64,000 nucleotides of DNA from Corynebacterium yudongzhengii (GTDB taxonomy: Bacteria > Actinomycetota > Actinomycetes > Mycobacteriales > Mycobacteriaceae), in assembly GCF_003065405.1 (NCBI RefSeq), contig NZ_CP026947.1, positions 2,108,001 through 2,172,000 of the forward strand. The letters run 5' to 3'. A program made the translations under genes and the position numbers. Of this stretch, positions 55,299-64,000 are shown in pieces. The notes beneath the pieces were generated by a model. The model worked only from the letters and a program-made list of their open reading frames with translations, did not search any database and was not told the origin of the DNA. Within the stretch, counting starts at the first letter, position 1, and each line of letters opens with the position of its first letter.

Positions 55299-57170
55299 AT
55301 GTCTCATTCCACTAGTCGGCGGATCGAATCGGAACCGCTGAGTTCTCAAGACCACGAAAAACAGAAATCCCAGAAGAAGGGTCTTCAGTCAGATCCTTTC
55401 ATCTTCTGCGGCGCGCTGGGCTTCATTGTGGTGTTCGTCGTTGTCACCCTGGCCTTCGGGACGCGCTCGCAACAGTTCTTCGCCTCCGTGGCGGACGGCT
55501 TGGTCAACAACCTCAACTGGTTCTACATCGGCGGCGTCTCCACGGCGTTCCTCTTCCTTATCGGGCTGTTCGTCTCCCGCTTCGGCAACGTGCGCCTAGG
55601 TGACGACGACGAAGAGCCCCGCTACCGCCTGTCCACCTGGTTCGCGATGCTCTTTGCCGGCGGCATGGGCGCCACGCTCATGTTCTGGGGCGTGGCGGAG
55701 CCGCTCAACCACGCGGTCAACCCGCCGCGCGGAGACTTCGCCCCCATGTCGCCCGAGGCCATCGAGCAGGCCTTCGGCTTCACCTTCTACCACTTCGGCA
55801 TCCACATGTGGGTCATCATGACCCTGCCGGGGCTGGCGCTGGGCTACTTCATCTACAAGCGCAAGCTGCCGCCGCGCCTGTCGTCCGTGTTCGCGCCGAT
55901 CTTGCACGGCCGGATCTACTCGACGCCGGGCAAGCTCATCGACATCCTCGCGATCGTGGGCACCACCTTCGGTATCGCGGTGTCCATCGGCCTGGGCACC
56001 CTGCAGATCAACGCCGGCATGAACATCCTGTGGGATGTGCCGCTGATCGGCTGGGTGGAGATGGCCATCATCTTGGCGATTACGGTGGCGGGCTCGATCT
56101 CCGTCGGCACCGGCCTGGATAAGGGCATTAAGATCCTGTCGAACATCAACATGGGCATGGCCATCGCGCTCATGGTGTTCATCCTGATCACCGGCCCTAC
56201 GCTGAAGCTGTTGAACTTCATCGTCGAATCCGTGGGCATCTACGCGCAGTGGCTGCCGGAGCTGATGTTCTGGACCGACTCCTTCAACGACAACCCGGGC
56301 TGGCAGGGCAGCTGGACCGTGTTCTACTGGGCCTGGTCGATCTGCTGGTCGCCGTATGTCGGCATGTTCATCGCCCGCATCTCCCGCGGCCGCACCGTGC
56401 GTGAGTTCATCGGCGGCGTGCTCATCGTCCCGACGATCTTCGACCTCGTGTGGTTCGCCGTCTTCGGCCGCGCGGGCATCGACGCCGAGCAGGACAACCC
56501 GGGCCGGCTCACCGAGCGCGTCGTGCACGACGGCGACGTCCCCTTCGCGCTCTTCGGCCTGCTGGATCAGTACCCGCTCGCCGGGATCGTCTCGGCGTTC
56601 GCGCTGGCGGTGATCGTGATCTTCTTCATCACGTCGATCGACTCGGCGGCTCTAGTCAACGACATGTTCGCCACCGGCGAGGAGAACCAGACCCCCACCT
56701 ACTACCGAGTGGGCTGGGCCGTCGCGATCGGCGCCGTGACCGCCGCGATCATCCTGGTGGGCCAGGACACCGGCATCGACACGCTGCAGCAGGTCGTGGT
56801 GATCGTGGCGCTGCCGTTCTTCCTCATCCAGTTCATCATGATGTACGCCCTCGCCAAGGGCCTCGTGGAGGACTCGGCGGCGCAGCGGCGCGTGAGCACC
56901 CGCCAGTGGGAGAAGACGGACAGCGCCGAGAAGCTGGAGAAGCACGAGCAGAAGTCGGCCCCGGGTTATGACGAAAACGGCGATCCCCTCCCCGCCAACG
57001 GCATGACCTACGACGAGGACGGCAACCTGGTGATCCCGGGCGACGTGCTCATTGGCGGCAACCTCGGGGTGACCGGCGACTGGGCCGATCGCCCCGAAGA
57101 AGAGCGCCGCGATACCCGCATCATCGAGCAGTCCCGCCCGGTCAGCTCCGATGACTGGGGTAAGCGCTAG
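55299..57170 (+). CDS. BCCT-family osmolyte transporter
   Basis: A 623-residue twelve-helix secondary transporter of the betaine/carnitine/choline family. ATG 55299 gives [20 protein letters not shown], a charged N-terminal tail of ~45 residues. [20 protein letters not shown] and [31 protein letters not shown] blocks (residues ~365-395) are the substrate-site signature. A long acidic C-terminal tail follows the last helix. Both tails are expected in osmosensing members such as BetP, EctP and LcoP; I cannot tell which substrate. It converges on the alkaline phosphatase gene with a 3-bp gap. Confidence 0.9.
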   Translation: MSHSTSRRIESEPLSSQDHEKQKSQKKGLQSDPFIFCGALGFIVVFVVVTLAFGTRSQQFFASVADGLVNNLNWFYIGGVSTAFLFLIGLFVSRFGNVRLGDDDEEPRYRLSTWFAMLFAGGMGATLMFWGVAEPLNHAVNPPRGDFAPMSPEAIEQAFGFTFYHFGIHMWVIMTLPGLALGYFIYKRKLPPRLSSVFAPILHGRIYSTPGKLIDILAIVGTTFGIAVSIGLGTLQINAGMNILWDVPLIGWVEMAIILAITVAGSISVGTGLDKGIKILSNINMGMAIALMVFILITGPTLKLLNFIVESVGIYAQWLPELMFWTDSFNDNPGWQGSWTVFYWAWSICWSPYVGMFIARISRGRTVREFIGGVLIVPTIFDLVWFAVFGRAGIDAEQDNPGRLTERVVHDGDVPFALFGLLDQYPLAGIVSAFALAVIVIFFITSIDSAALVNDMFATGEENQTPTYYRVGWAVAIGAVTAAIILVGQDTGIDTLQQVVVIVALPFFLIQFIMMYALAKGLVEDSAAQRRVSTRQWEKTDSAEKLEKHEQKSAPGYDENGDPLPANGMTYDEDGNLVIPGDVLIGGNLGVTGDWADRPEEERRDTRIIEQSRPVSSDDWGKR

Positions 57171-57173
57171 ATA

Positions 57174-58674
57174 CTAGTCGCGGGCCCACCAGTTTTCGAA
57201 GGTGAGGTTCGCGACGGTGGTGTTGTCCACGTAGTCACCGCGTACCGGGTCGGTGCCGGTGGTGGCGGCGAGGATGTCCTCCGAGCCGGCGCCGCGGAAG
57301 AAGAACGGCACGACCTGGTTGGTGGGATCCTCGGAGTACCACTCGTGGTTCGGGACCTGACCGGCCTGGCCGGTGATCGCGCGCCACTCCGGGTTCTCAT
57401 CCTGGCCGGAGAGGTAGCCGGTCTCGTGGTCGGCGGTGACGATCACGAGGGTCTCGTCCCACGAGGAGTTGGTCTCGACCCAGTTGACCACAGCCTCCAC
57501 GGCGTCGTTGAAGTCCTGGGTCTCCTCGATGTCGCGGGCGGAGTCGTTGTCGTGGCCGGCCCAGTCGATGGCGCCGCCCTCGATCATGAGGTGGAAGCCC
57601 TCGTCGTTGGTGTTCAGCGCGTTCAGGGCGCCGGTGGCCATGGTGCTCAGATCGACGACGCCGTTCATCTCGTCGGCGTAGGGCTCGGCGGCGTCGCCGT
57701 CGCGGCCCTGCTGCAGGGTGGAGCCGACCTGCGGGAGGCCGAAGTAGCGCTCGCCCTCGGTGACGTTGCCGGCGGCCAGGGACTCGAAGTCGGCGGTCTC
57801 GTCGAAGAAGGTGAATTCGGTCTCGCCGTTGGCCAGGGCGTTGTAGGTCTCTTCGGAGACGTAGTTGTAGTTCGGCACGTCCAGCTGGGCGTTGTTGTCG
57901 TCGAAGAACGGGTGGCCGGCGCCCATGATGACGTCGAGCTCGGAGGCGACCATCTCAGCGGCGATGCCGTGGTAGTCATTGCGCGACTCGTTGTGCGCAC
58001 CCCAAGCGGCCGGGGGCGTGCGAGAAAGGCACGGAGGAGACGACGCCGGCGGACTTGCCCTGCTCAGCGGCGAGCTCGGAGACGTTTTCCAGCGCCTCGC
58101 CGGAGGAGTCAACACCGAGGGAACCGTTGGTGGTCTTGGTGCCGGTGGCCATGGCGGTGCCCGCCGCGGCGGAGTCGGTGGGGTCCTGCTTGATGTAGTC
58201 GTGGTCCGTCCAGGCGGCCTGCGGGTCGTAGCTCTTGCCCTCCGGGAAGGTGGTCATGGACAGGCGGTGGAAGTCATCCTGCTCGTAGACCTGCACGGCA
58301 TCGCCGGCGGCCTCCTCGAGCTGCGCTGGATCGTTCGGGCCCTCGACCTGGTAGCGGGACTGGCCGGTCTCGAAGAAGTTGGTGGAGGCGACGTGGTTGT
58401 AGCCCATGCCGTCGCCGATCATGTAGATGATGTTCTCCGGGTCTTCGGATTGGGCCTCAGCGTCATCATCAGCGCCCGGCTCACTGGACCCGAGGAAGCT
58501 CGAGCCCGGCAGGCTGGAACCGAAACCGGAGCCTTGGGAGGAGCCGAAGCTGGAGCCGAGGCTCGAGCCGGAGCTTAAGGAGCTGGCGGAGGCCGGCAGG
58601 ATGCCGCCGGCGAGGGTCAGGGCGCTGACGGCGGCCACGAGGGACGCCCGCGAGGTGCGGCGCAGAGAGGTCAT
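57174..58674 (-). pseudogene. phoA: Secreted alkaline phosphatase (PhoA type) with frameshift
   Basis: The N-terminal frame from ATG 58674 has a signal peptide, a Ser/Gly-rich stretch (residues 31-65), IIYMIGDGMG and the catalytic DPTDSAAAGTAMATG (Ser168). It runs to VPFSHAPGRLGC and a stop at 57976. The other part continues in the next frame as AAWGAHNESRNDYHG through DWAGHDND, VTADHETGYLS and the stop at 57174. The switch is at the G5 run 58012-58016 (C5 on the coding strand); one base fewer restores HAPAAWGAHNESR. The total length is 3n+1. Both halves are well conserved, so this is either a recent mutation, phase variation or a sequencing error. Confidence 0.88.
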
Positions 58675-58755
58675 AGGGAAGTACTCCTTGGAGAAAGATC
58701 TGGAAGGATGGGTACTTCACGGAGGCTAGGTACGTTGATTTACCGGTTCGTTACG

Positions 58756-58790
58756 GTTTGTGAAGCACTTTCAAAGAACATGTGAACCCA
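58756..58790 (-). promoter_or_regulatory. Candidate PhoR site upstream of alkaline phosphatase
   Basis: On the minus strand TTCAC occurs twice, 22 bp apart (two 11-bp turns), with TTTGA in the half-way position. The spacing resembles the triplet upstream of phoR (9000-9032). The site is about 85-115 bp upstream of the phosphatase ATG. It is a weak but sensible candidate for phosphate-starvation control. Confidence 0.35.
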
Positions 58791-58814
58791 GCCACTATTT
58801 TTAGGAGGACCACG

Positions 58815-59780
58815 ATGCGCACGTCCGTCGAGACGCTTCGCGACGTTCTAACCCGCACACTCATCACCGCCGGCATGCACCGCCCGGCGGCCACGGTCTT
58901 CGCCGCCGCCAGCGTCGATGCCGATCAGCACGGTAAACACGGCAACGGCGTCGGCCACATCCCGGATTATCTGGCGGCGCTTAAGCGCGGCTCGCTCAAC
59001 GGCGCCGCCGGGCCCAGCGTCGATGCGCGCGGGGCGATCGTCAGCGTGGACGCGGATGAGGGCATAGCCCACTTCGCGTTCCACAGCGCGCTCGATGACA
59101 TCCTCGGCACGGCCCGGGCGAACGGCACCGCCATCGTGGCTATCCACAACTCCTTTACCACCGGCGAGCTGGGCTGGTACGCGCGCACGCTCGCCACCCA
59201 CGGGCTGATCACCCTGGTGACCACCAACTCCCCCGCGCTGGTCGCCCTGGGTGACGACGGTCGGCGCACCGTCGGCACCAATCCGCTCGCCTTCGCCGTC
59301 CCAGAGACCATGACCATCGACCAGGCCTTAAGCCCCCGCGCTTTTCAGGACGTGCGCCGGGCGGCCGCGCGCGGCGAGTCGCTGCCGGAAGGCTGGGCCG
59401 TCGACAGCGAGGGCCAGCCCACCACCAGCGCGCAGGAGGCGTTAACGGGCGCGCTGTTGCCCTTCGGCGGGCGCAAGGGCGCGAACATCGGCCTCATCTC
59501 GGAAACGCTGGCGCTTTTGGCCGGAGCCACGCCGTCGGTCGATGCGCCCTCGTATACCGAGGGCGATGAATCCCCGGCGGTGGGGCTTTTCGCCCTCGCG
59601 CTGGATCCCGAGGCCTTCGGGGAAAACCGCGGGCAGGCGATCGCCGAGCACCTGGTCCGCCTCAGCGAGGACTACGGCGTCTACCTGCCGGGACATGCGG
59701 CGGCGACACAGCCGCTGCCGAAGGTCATCGAGGTCGACGATGAGCTGTGGGCGCAGCTTAATTATCCTCCAGGTTTTTAA
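58815..59780 (+). CDS. Ldh-family (malate/L-lactate/ureidoglycolate-type) NAD(P)-dependent oxidoreductase
   Basis: A 321-residue protein of the Ldh2 fold. ATG 58815 lies 7 nt after AGGAGG. HGNGVGHIPDYLAAL, TTNSPALVALGD, VGTNPLAFAVPE and ALLPFGGRKGANIGL are typical of the family, which reduces 2-oxo acids or cyclic imino acids. The exact substrate is not predictable. Its 3' end overlaps the convergent panC-like gene by 23 bp. Confidence 0.87.
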   Translation: MRTSVETLRDVLTRTLITAGMHRPAATVFAAASVDADQHGKHGNGVGHIPDYLAALKRGSLNGAAGPSVDARGAIVSVDADEGIAHFAFHSALDDILGTARANGTAIVAIHNSFTTGELGWYARTLATHGLITLVTTNSPALVALGDDGRRTVGTNPLAFAVPETMTIDQALSPRAFQDVRRAAARGESLPEGWAVDSEGQPTTSAQEALTGALLPFGGRKGANIGLISETLALLAGATPSVDAPSYTEGDESPAVGLFALALDPEAFGENRGQAIAEHLVRLSEDYGVYLPGHAAATQPLPKVIEVDDELWAQLNYPPGF

Positions 59781-60570
59781 ACCCGATGCCGATCGGCACG
59801 CCCACGTTGTCGATCAAACGCACCCCACCGATGGTGGCGGCGACCAGCAGGCGGGCATCGCCCTCGGTGGGCGGGGCCCCCATGTCGAGCCCGCGCAACT
59901 GAAGGTACTCCGGCTCGATGCCGGCGGACGCCAAAATCCCGCTGGCCGTATCTAACACCACGTCCTTGCCCTCTTCGGCGGCGTGCGCCCCGGCGGTCAG
60001 CGCCGCGGAGAGCACCATGGCCTTCTCCCGGTCAGCTTCGGCGACCGCCGCGTTGCGCAAGCTGATGGCCAGGCCGTCGGGCATGCGCACCGTCGGCACG
60101 CCGTGCAGCTCCACGCCCAGGTGGAGATCCGCGATCGCGCGGGTCAAGGCCACGGTGAGCTCGAAGTCCTTCTCCCCCACCACGACATCGCTCGGCTTCA
60201 GCGCGCCTAGAAGCGCCACCAGGCGGGTGAGCTCGCGGTTGATCTCCGCGGCCGGTTCGAGGCCTTCCTGCGCCTGCACGGTAGTCGCCGGGCGGCCCTT
60301 AGGCCACAGATCCTCGTCGCGGACGCGCCAGACGACGTCGACGCCTTCGTCGGCAAGCATCTTCGGCACCTCGGTGCCCGTCCAGGCGATGACGACCACC
60401 GCGCGCGGCAGCAGAGTCGCGGCGCGGATCAGCGAGATGTGACCGGTGTGGAGGTCGTCGTGGAGCGGCACGAGGACGACGGGCCGGCCGGTTTTGCGCA
60501 TCGCCGAGCCGAGCATGCGCACGCGCTCGAGGGAGTCGAATTCCTGGGCCTGACGAAACTGAAAGCTCAT
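59758..60570 (-). CDS. panC: PanC-like pantothenate synthetase, divergent
   Basis: A 270-residue protein of the nucleotidyltransferase superfamily. The ATP-binding HTGH (VPLHDDLHTGHISLIRAA) is retained but replaces the usual VPTMGALHEGH. VVGEKDFELTVALTRAI and VPTVRMPDGLAISLRN correspond to the KDxQQ and DGLAxSSRN motifs but with substitutions. It heads downstream of the DUF2520 gene (ATGA overlap), as in mycobacteria. It may be a true pantothenate synthetase or a diverged paralogue. Confidence 0.75.
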   Translation of the reverse strand: MSFQFRQAQEFDSLERVRMLGSAMRKTGRPVVLVPLHDDLHTGHISLIRAATLLPRAVVVIAWTGTEVPKMLADEGVDVVWRVRDEDLWPKGRPATTVQAQEGLEPAAEINRELTRLVALLGALKPSDVVVGEKDFELTVALTRAIADLHLGVELHGVPTVRMPDGLAISLRNAAVAEADREKAMVLSAALTAGAHAAEEGKDVVLDTASGILASAGIEPEYLQLRGLDMGAPPTEGDARLLVAATIGGVRLIDNVGVPIGIGFKNLEDN

Positions 60571-61268
60571 GAGCCTCTATCTTGCCCGATGGCCCAGAGT
60601 TCGATGTCGTCGGCACCCGTCTGCTCCGCGGTGCGCCGCGCCAAATCCACAAAGGAGCGCGCCAGGCCCGGATCGGCCATCGCGGCGTGCTGGGCACTGA
60701 GCTTATCGACGCCCGGCAACGCCCCCGCCGATACCACCCCACGGGCGATATCGCAGGCGGCCTTCTCATTGCCCAGCGCCTCCAGCAGCATGGAGGCCGC
60801 GTCATTGCGGGCGGCCTCGGCGAAACGGGCGAAGCTCAGGCCCGCCAGCAGGCGCTGGCGCCGGCTATCCGGGACCGGGAAAACGCGCAGGCCCAGCTCC
60901 GCGGCGAGCAGCTCGATGATGGTCGATCCCAGCTCGTCGAGGGCGTCTATGACCCAGATCTCCCCGGCCAGCGGGGCGAGTGCGGCGACCACCGCGCCGG
61001 TGGTCTCGAGCGGATCGAGGATCTGGGCGCCGTAGGAAAGCGCGGTGTGTACGAAGATCTGCCCTCGCCGGGCATGCAGCGCTAAGGCCTCCACGTACTC
61101 GGGAAGGCGCGCCTCATCGACGGCGATAATCACCAGCTCGCAGTCGGTGATTTCGGCCGATTCGCTGACCGCGTTCACGGTGTGGCCGAGATCCTGCAGC
61201 GACTCGCGCAGGTCGGTGTGATCGCTCTCGTCGCTGAGGTATCCCACCCGCATGCGGGGTGGGGTCAC
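60567..61268 (-). CDS. DUF2520/Rossmann-like protein next to panC
   Basis: A 233-residue protein with an N-terminal Rossmann-like segment (MRVGYLSDESDHTDLRESL, LVIIAVDEARLPEYVEAL) and an all-helical C-terminal part. The arrangement follows ketopantoate-reductase-like DUF2520 proteins, which sit beside panC in many Actinobacteria. GTG 61268 overlaps the stop of the upstream gene (GTGA), so coupled translation supports that start over ATG 61253. Confidence 0.75.
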   Translation of the reverse strand: MTPPRMRVGYLSDESDHTDLRESLQDLGHTVNAVSESAEITDCELVIIAVDEARLPEYVEALALHARRGQIFVHTALSYGAQILDPLETTGAVVAALAPLAGEIWVIDALDELGSTIIELLAAELGLRVFPVPDSRRQRLLAGLSFARFAEAARNDAASMLLEALGNEKAACDIARGVVSAGALPGVDKLSAQHAAMADPGLARSFVDLARRTAEQTGADDIELWAIGQDRGS

Positions 61269-62275
61269 TGGCCGCGGCCCTTCAGGTTGCGCATCAGCTC
61301 GGCGACGGAGACGGCCTGGGCGTTTTCATCGCGACGCCGCCGCCCACCGGCGTGTTCCTCCTCGGCCGGGGCGGGCTGCTCGCTCACCGCGGGCCGCTGG
61401 CGTGCCGACGGCTCCTCCGAACGCCTTTCAGCGTCATCGCTGGCGGCCTCGGCGCGGGTCTTTTCATGGATGAGCGCGGACAGCGGGTTCGATTCCGCCT
61501 TCGTGGCGCGGTGCGAGCCGATGCGCCCGGCGACGGCGTCCGCGCTCGGGGCGCCGGTAGGGCGCTTCGGCGCTTCCGCTTCTTCCTTTTCTTCCGGCGC
61601 TTCGTGGGCGCCGTGGTACGGCTCGTCGTCGACCTTGACCTGCTCGGCGGTCACGGGCTCCCAAGCGGTCTCCGGCGCCTTCTTCGGCTCCGGGCGCGCG
61701 GAGTCGACATACTTCAGCGGCGGGTGCTCTTCGCCGGCCGGAGCCGGCGGGGCGACGTGCGAGCCGGTGGACTGGCTGACACTCGAGGCGCTGCGGGTCT
61801 TTCCGGTCTCGCCCTTGCCGGCGGGCTCGGTGTCTGTGACCACGCGGATATCGCCGGGGCGGCGCGGGGATTCGACCTCCGGGATGCGGCGGGCATCGGC
61901 GCGGATGGCATCCGGCTCATAACCGAGCGACTCGCCGGTGAGCTCTTCGAGGCGATCACGCAAAACGGCGATCTCTTCCTTCAGCTCGCGCAGGGTGGAG
62001 TCATTGCCGTGCTCGGCGCGCAGCTTGTCCATCTCGGCGCTGTGGACTTCCTCGCGCATCTCCGCTTCGTTGGCGGCCTCACGGGCCTGGTTACGGTAGC
62101 GGTAGACGAGGAAGAAGCCGATGATCGCCGCCCAGAGCGCAGCCAAAAGGGCGATCTTCAGCGCGACGGCGCTGTCGGTGAACAGCATCACGATGCTCGC
62201 CACAGCGGCGAGGACCACGAGGGCGATCAGCAGGATGTTGCCGGTGTTGTTATCGGTGCCGTTCTTTTCACGCAT
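61265..62275 (-). CDS. DUF6779-type membrane protein with coiled coil and disordered tail
   Basis: A 336-residue protein from ATG 62275. Two hydrophobic helices (ILLIALVVLAAVASIVMLF and ALKIALLAALWAAIIGFFLV) are followed by a coiled coil (residues ~70-115, EMREEVHSAEMDKLRAEHG) and ~200 disordered residues rich in Pro, Glu, Ala and Lys. It holds the place of mycobacterial Rv3604c. Function unknown. The gene overlaps the DUF2520 gene by 4 bp. Confidence 0.78.
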   Translation of the reverse strand: MREKNGTDNNTGNILLIALVVLAAVASIVMLFTDSAVALKIALLAALWAAIIGFFLVYRYRNQAREAANEAEMREEVHSAEMDKLRAEHGNDSTLRELKEEIAVLRDRLEELTGESLGYEPDAIRADARRIPEVESPRRPGDIRVVTDTEPAGKGETGKTRSASSVSQSTGSHVAPPAPAGEEHPPLKYVDSARPEPKKAPETAWEPVTAEQVKVDDEPYHGAHEAPEEKEEAEAPKRPTGAPSADAVAGRIGSHRATKAESNPLSALIHEKTRAEAASDDAERRSEEPSARQRPAVSEQPAPAEEEHAGGRRRRDENAQAVSVAELMRNLKGRGQ

Positions 62276-62285
62276 GGAATCTAGC

Positions 62286-62753
62286 TTAACCAATGGATTC
62301 CCCTTCCGGCGGCGGTGGTGTTTCGCAGTTTCGTTCGAGAACCACCCCGGCCACAGCCAACGCCAGCGAGCCCAGCACACCGGCGATCACCACGGGGGTC
62401 TCCTCTCCGGCCGCGATGAGCTCGGAGGCGTGCGGCAGCACGTAGCTGGCAATGCCGACATAGCCGCCGGCAAGGATGGCGCCGGTCCACGCGGACGCCT
62501 TGCCGACGACCATCATCCGCGCCACCGTCATCGGATCGAGCTGGGAGCGATCGAGACCGATGCGGCCTTCTTTGAGGTTGCGGCGCACCACCACGATGAG
62601 TACCACGCACACGAGGGCCAGAATCCAGATCGTCACTGGCCCGGCCGCCGGCAGCGGCGGGAAGTACCCGTAGAAGTGCCAGGTGATAATCCCCAACGCG
62701 GCGGCGATGAAGACACTGGCCCCACCGAGGGCGAAGATGTTGGTGCGCTGCAT
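62286..62753 (-). CDS. DUF3180 membrane protein
   Basis: A 155-residue protein with four predicted transmembrane helices and the DUF3180 core LDPMTVARMMVVGKASAWTG, AGGYVGIASYVLPH. It sits between folK and the DUF6779 gene, as in mycobacteria and other corynebacteria. Function unknown. Confidence 0.88.
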   Translation of the reverse strand: MQRTNIFALGGASVFIAAALGIITWHFYGYFPPLPAAGPVTIWILALVCVVLIVVVRRNLKEGRIGLDRSQLDPMTVARMMVVGKASAWTGAILAGGYVGIASYVLPHASELIAAGEETPVVIAGVLGSLALAVAGVVLERNCETPPPPEGESIG

Positions 62754-62773
62754 AGCTTTAAGTTTTCCGGAGG

Positions 62774-63277
62774 TTAGTGCTTCTCGCTGCCTTTAACGTG
62801 CGGGACGACGGCGGCGACTTCCTCTTCCTCGAGCTCGTCCAAGTACTCCTTGAGCGGGCGGCCATAGAGGGTGGCCTTCGGGTCCGCGTCGAGCCAGGGC
62901 ACGAGCACGAAGGCGCGGTCCTGGGCCCAGCGGTGCGGGATGGAGAGGTTGAAGTCGGTGATCTTTAGCTCGGTGCCGTGTTCGTCGTAGACAGCGACGA
63001 TGTCGATATCCAGGGTGCGCGGGCCCCAGCGCTGGTTGCGCTGGCGCTGGGCGCGGGTCTCAAGGCGCTGGCCGCGGCGCAGCAGCTCGATGGGCTCGAG
63101 GTCCGTCTCGATGATGATGACGGAGTTGAGGAAGTCGGGCTGGTCTTCCATGCCCCACGGCGGGGTGGCGTACACCTGGGAGGAGGCCACGGTGTCTGCA
63201 GCGAAGTAATCGAGGGCACTCTGCATCAGCTTTTCGCGGTCGCCTTGGTTGGTTCCGATGGACAATACGGCGCGCAT
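62774..63277 (-). CDS. folK: 2-amino-4-hydroxy-6-hydroxymethyldihydropteridine pyrophosphokinase
   Basis: FolK pyrophosphorylates hydroxymethyldihydropterin in folate synthesis. ATG 63277 overlaps the folB stop (TGATG), with AGGAG upstream. LSIGTNQGDREKLMQSAL, QPDFLNSVI, NQRWGPRTLDIDIV and IPHRWAQDRAFVLVPW are canonical. It has 167 residues. It ends with a short acidic/basic tail. Confidence 0.95.
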   Translation of the reverse strand: MRAVLSIGTNQGDREKLMQSALDYFAADTVASSQVYATPPWGMEDQPDFLNSVIIIETDLEPIELLRRGQRLETRAQRQRNQRWGPRTLDIDIVAVYDEHGTELKITDFNLSIPHRWAQDRAFVLVPWLDADPKATLYGRPLKEYLDELEEEEVAAVVPHVKGSEKH

Positions 63278-63645
63278 CACTTTCTCCTGTGTTCGCGGTT
63301 GCGGCGGGCGGTCACGGCCACGTCCCCGAAGGGCCGCGGGATCGGGGCGTGCGGTTTGTGCACCGTGACCTCGATGGCGTGGAGCACCTCGTAGCGCTCT
63401 AAGGCAGCCTCGGCGATGTCAGCTGCGACGGTCTCAATGAGCTGACGCGGCGGTCCGGTGACCACGGCGTGGGCTAGCTCGGCGAGCTCGGCGTAGTTGA
63501 CGGTGGTGGTCAGATCGTCGTTACGCGCGGGCTGAACCCAGCAGCAGATGTCGACGCTAAAGGTCTGCCCCACCTCGCGCTCGTGCTCTAAGACGCCGTG
63601 GTAGCCGTAGGCGGAAAGGCCGGTCAGTTCAATGCGGTCAGCCAC
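63277..63645 (-). CDS. folB: Dihydroneopterin aldolase
   Basis: FolB converts dihydroneopterin to hydroxymethyldihydropterin and glycolaldehyde. GTG 63645 gives MADRIELTGLSAYGYHGVLEHE, the canonical N-terminus, and 122 residues. VNYAELAELAHAVVTG, LIETVAADIA and EVTVHKPHAPIPRPFGDVAV are conserved. The start overlaps the folP stop by 8 bp and the stop overlaps folK, so all three are translationally coupled. Confidence 0.95.
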   Translation of the reverse strand: MADRIELTGLSAYGYHGVLEHEREVGQTFSVDICCWVQPARNDDLTTTVNYAELAELAHAVVTGPPRQLIETVAADIAEAALERYEVLHAIEVTVHKPHAPIPRPFGDVAVTARRNREHRRK

Positions 63646-64000
63646 GATGGGCTCCGGCGGTGTTCCAGGCGCTGGCAACGTCGACGGCGTCGCGAGACGT
63701 CGGCACGTCGTGCACGCGCACTCCCCACGCCCCCATCTGCGCCGAGATGGCGGTCACGGCGGCGGTGGCGGGATCGGCATCGGCGAGGTGGTAGCCGCGG
63801 TCGGTGCGGATCTGGGCCAGAAAACGCTTGCGGGAGGCTCCGACGAGGAGGGGGAAATCTCCGTCGATAAGCTGCGGCAGTGCCCGCAGCAGAGCCCAGT
63901 TGTCGGCGCGCGACTTCGCAAAACCCAAGCCCGGATCGAGCACGATGTCCTCGGCGGCGATGCCGGCCTTCAGTGCGTTATCGACGAGCTCACCGAGCAC
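63638..64000 (-). CDS. folP: Dihydropteroate synthase, N-terminus beyond window
   Basis: The C-terminal 120 residues are in the window. LDPGLGFAKSRADNWALL and LLVGASRKRFLAQI are the pterin-binding and sulfonamide-target motifs, and VRVHDVPTSRDAV closes the barrel. FolP condenses hydroxymethyldihydropterin pyrophosphate with p-aminobenzoate. It is upstream of folB and folK in the same operon. Confidence 0.95.
   Translation of the reverse strand: MLGELVDNALKAGIAAEDIVLDPGLGFAKSRADNWALLRALPQLIDGDFPLLVGASRKRFLAQIRTDRGYHLADADPATAAVTAISAQMGAWGVRVHDVPTSRDAVDVASAWNTAGAHRG

Overview
The window is a stretch of high-GC actinobacterial chromosome, most likely from a Corynebacterium. Gene content and order match what I know of corynebacterial and mycobacterial chromosomes: a phoRS-pqo block, ddh, a thrE/otsA/otsB/LacI block, cysS-ispF-ispD-carD-lipoprotein-radA, carbonic anhydrase-mutY, clpC, lysS, and a panC-like/folK/folB/folP block. 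I cannot name the species.

Layout. 1-6.8 kb: oligopeptidase B (cut by the left edge), purC, purB, purD and a HIT protein. 6.8-11.9 kb: the PhoS/PhoR two-component system, a D-threonine-aldolase-like PLP enzyme and pyruvate:quinone oxidoreductase. 12.9-14.1 kb: tRNA-Thr and ddh. 14.2-19.3 kb: thrE, a lysine-tailed small protein, otsA, a lipoprotein, and an otsB fused to a mycothiol-dependent (DinB/MDMPI-like) domain. 19.3-23.2 kb: an IpsA-like LacI regulator divergent from a zinc-type ABC importer. 23.6-29.9 kb: a PHB-depolymerase-like esterase, a TPP-riboswitch-controlled thiM-thiE-thiD/tenA operon, rlmB and cysS. 30.6-34 kb: a decayed HigB/HigA-type toxin-antitoxin island split by a degenerate IS5-like element, then a gene-free stretch with two strong palindromes. 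34-40.4 kb: hydrolase, nagB, cstA with a CC-tailed small protein and an ArsA/Get3-like ATPase, then ispF-ispD-carD. 40.6-47.5 kb: lipoprotein, radA, a DUF805 remnant, a membrane protein, carbonic anhydrase, mutY, a tiny DUF4236 gene and a secreted lipase. 47.6-52.9 kb: clpC and a two-gene AmmeMemoRadiSam system. 53.6-64 kb: lysS, a BCCT transporter, a frameshifted alkaline phosphatase, an Ldh-family oxidoreductase and the pantothenate/folate cluster, with folP cut by the right edge.

The most striking structure is not a gene. Six intergenic regions (3.2-3.5, 12.1-12.9, 23.2-23.5, 30.1-30.6, 43.0-43.65 and 52.9-53.6 kb) carry about 17 copies of a ~98-bp nested palindrome (called R1 here). Its outer arms read roughly GCGCTAACGCTGGTCGAAA and it holds a third internal GGTCGAAA. 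R1 occurs in two composite forms: R1-spacer-R1 with a conserved ~134-bp spacer, and R1-67 bp-R2-64 bp-R1 with a second palindrome R2 (68-108 bp, ACACAAA..CTTGAAGGAAG arms) in the middle. All R1 copies within a cluster share orientation, and the spacers are themselves homologous between loci. Most clusters are flanked by G/T-rich DNA on the left and A/C-rich DNA on the right. I do not recognise this family.

Metabolically the window joins purine synthesis, phosphate sensing, thiamine salvage and uptake control, trehalose synthesis, zinc uptake, isoprenoid (MEP) steps, and pantothenate and folate synthesis. Several genes are broken (toxin, antitoxin, transposase, DUF805, alkaline phosphatase). 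Some of these single-base lesions lie in homopolymers and could be sequencing errors.
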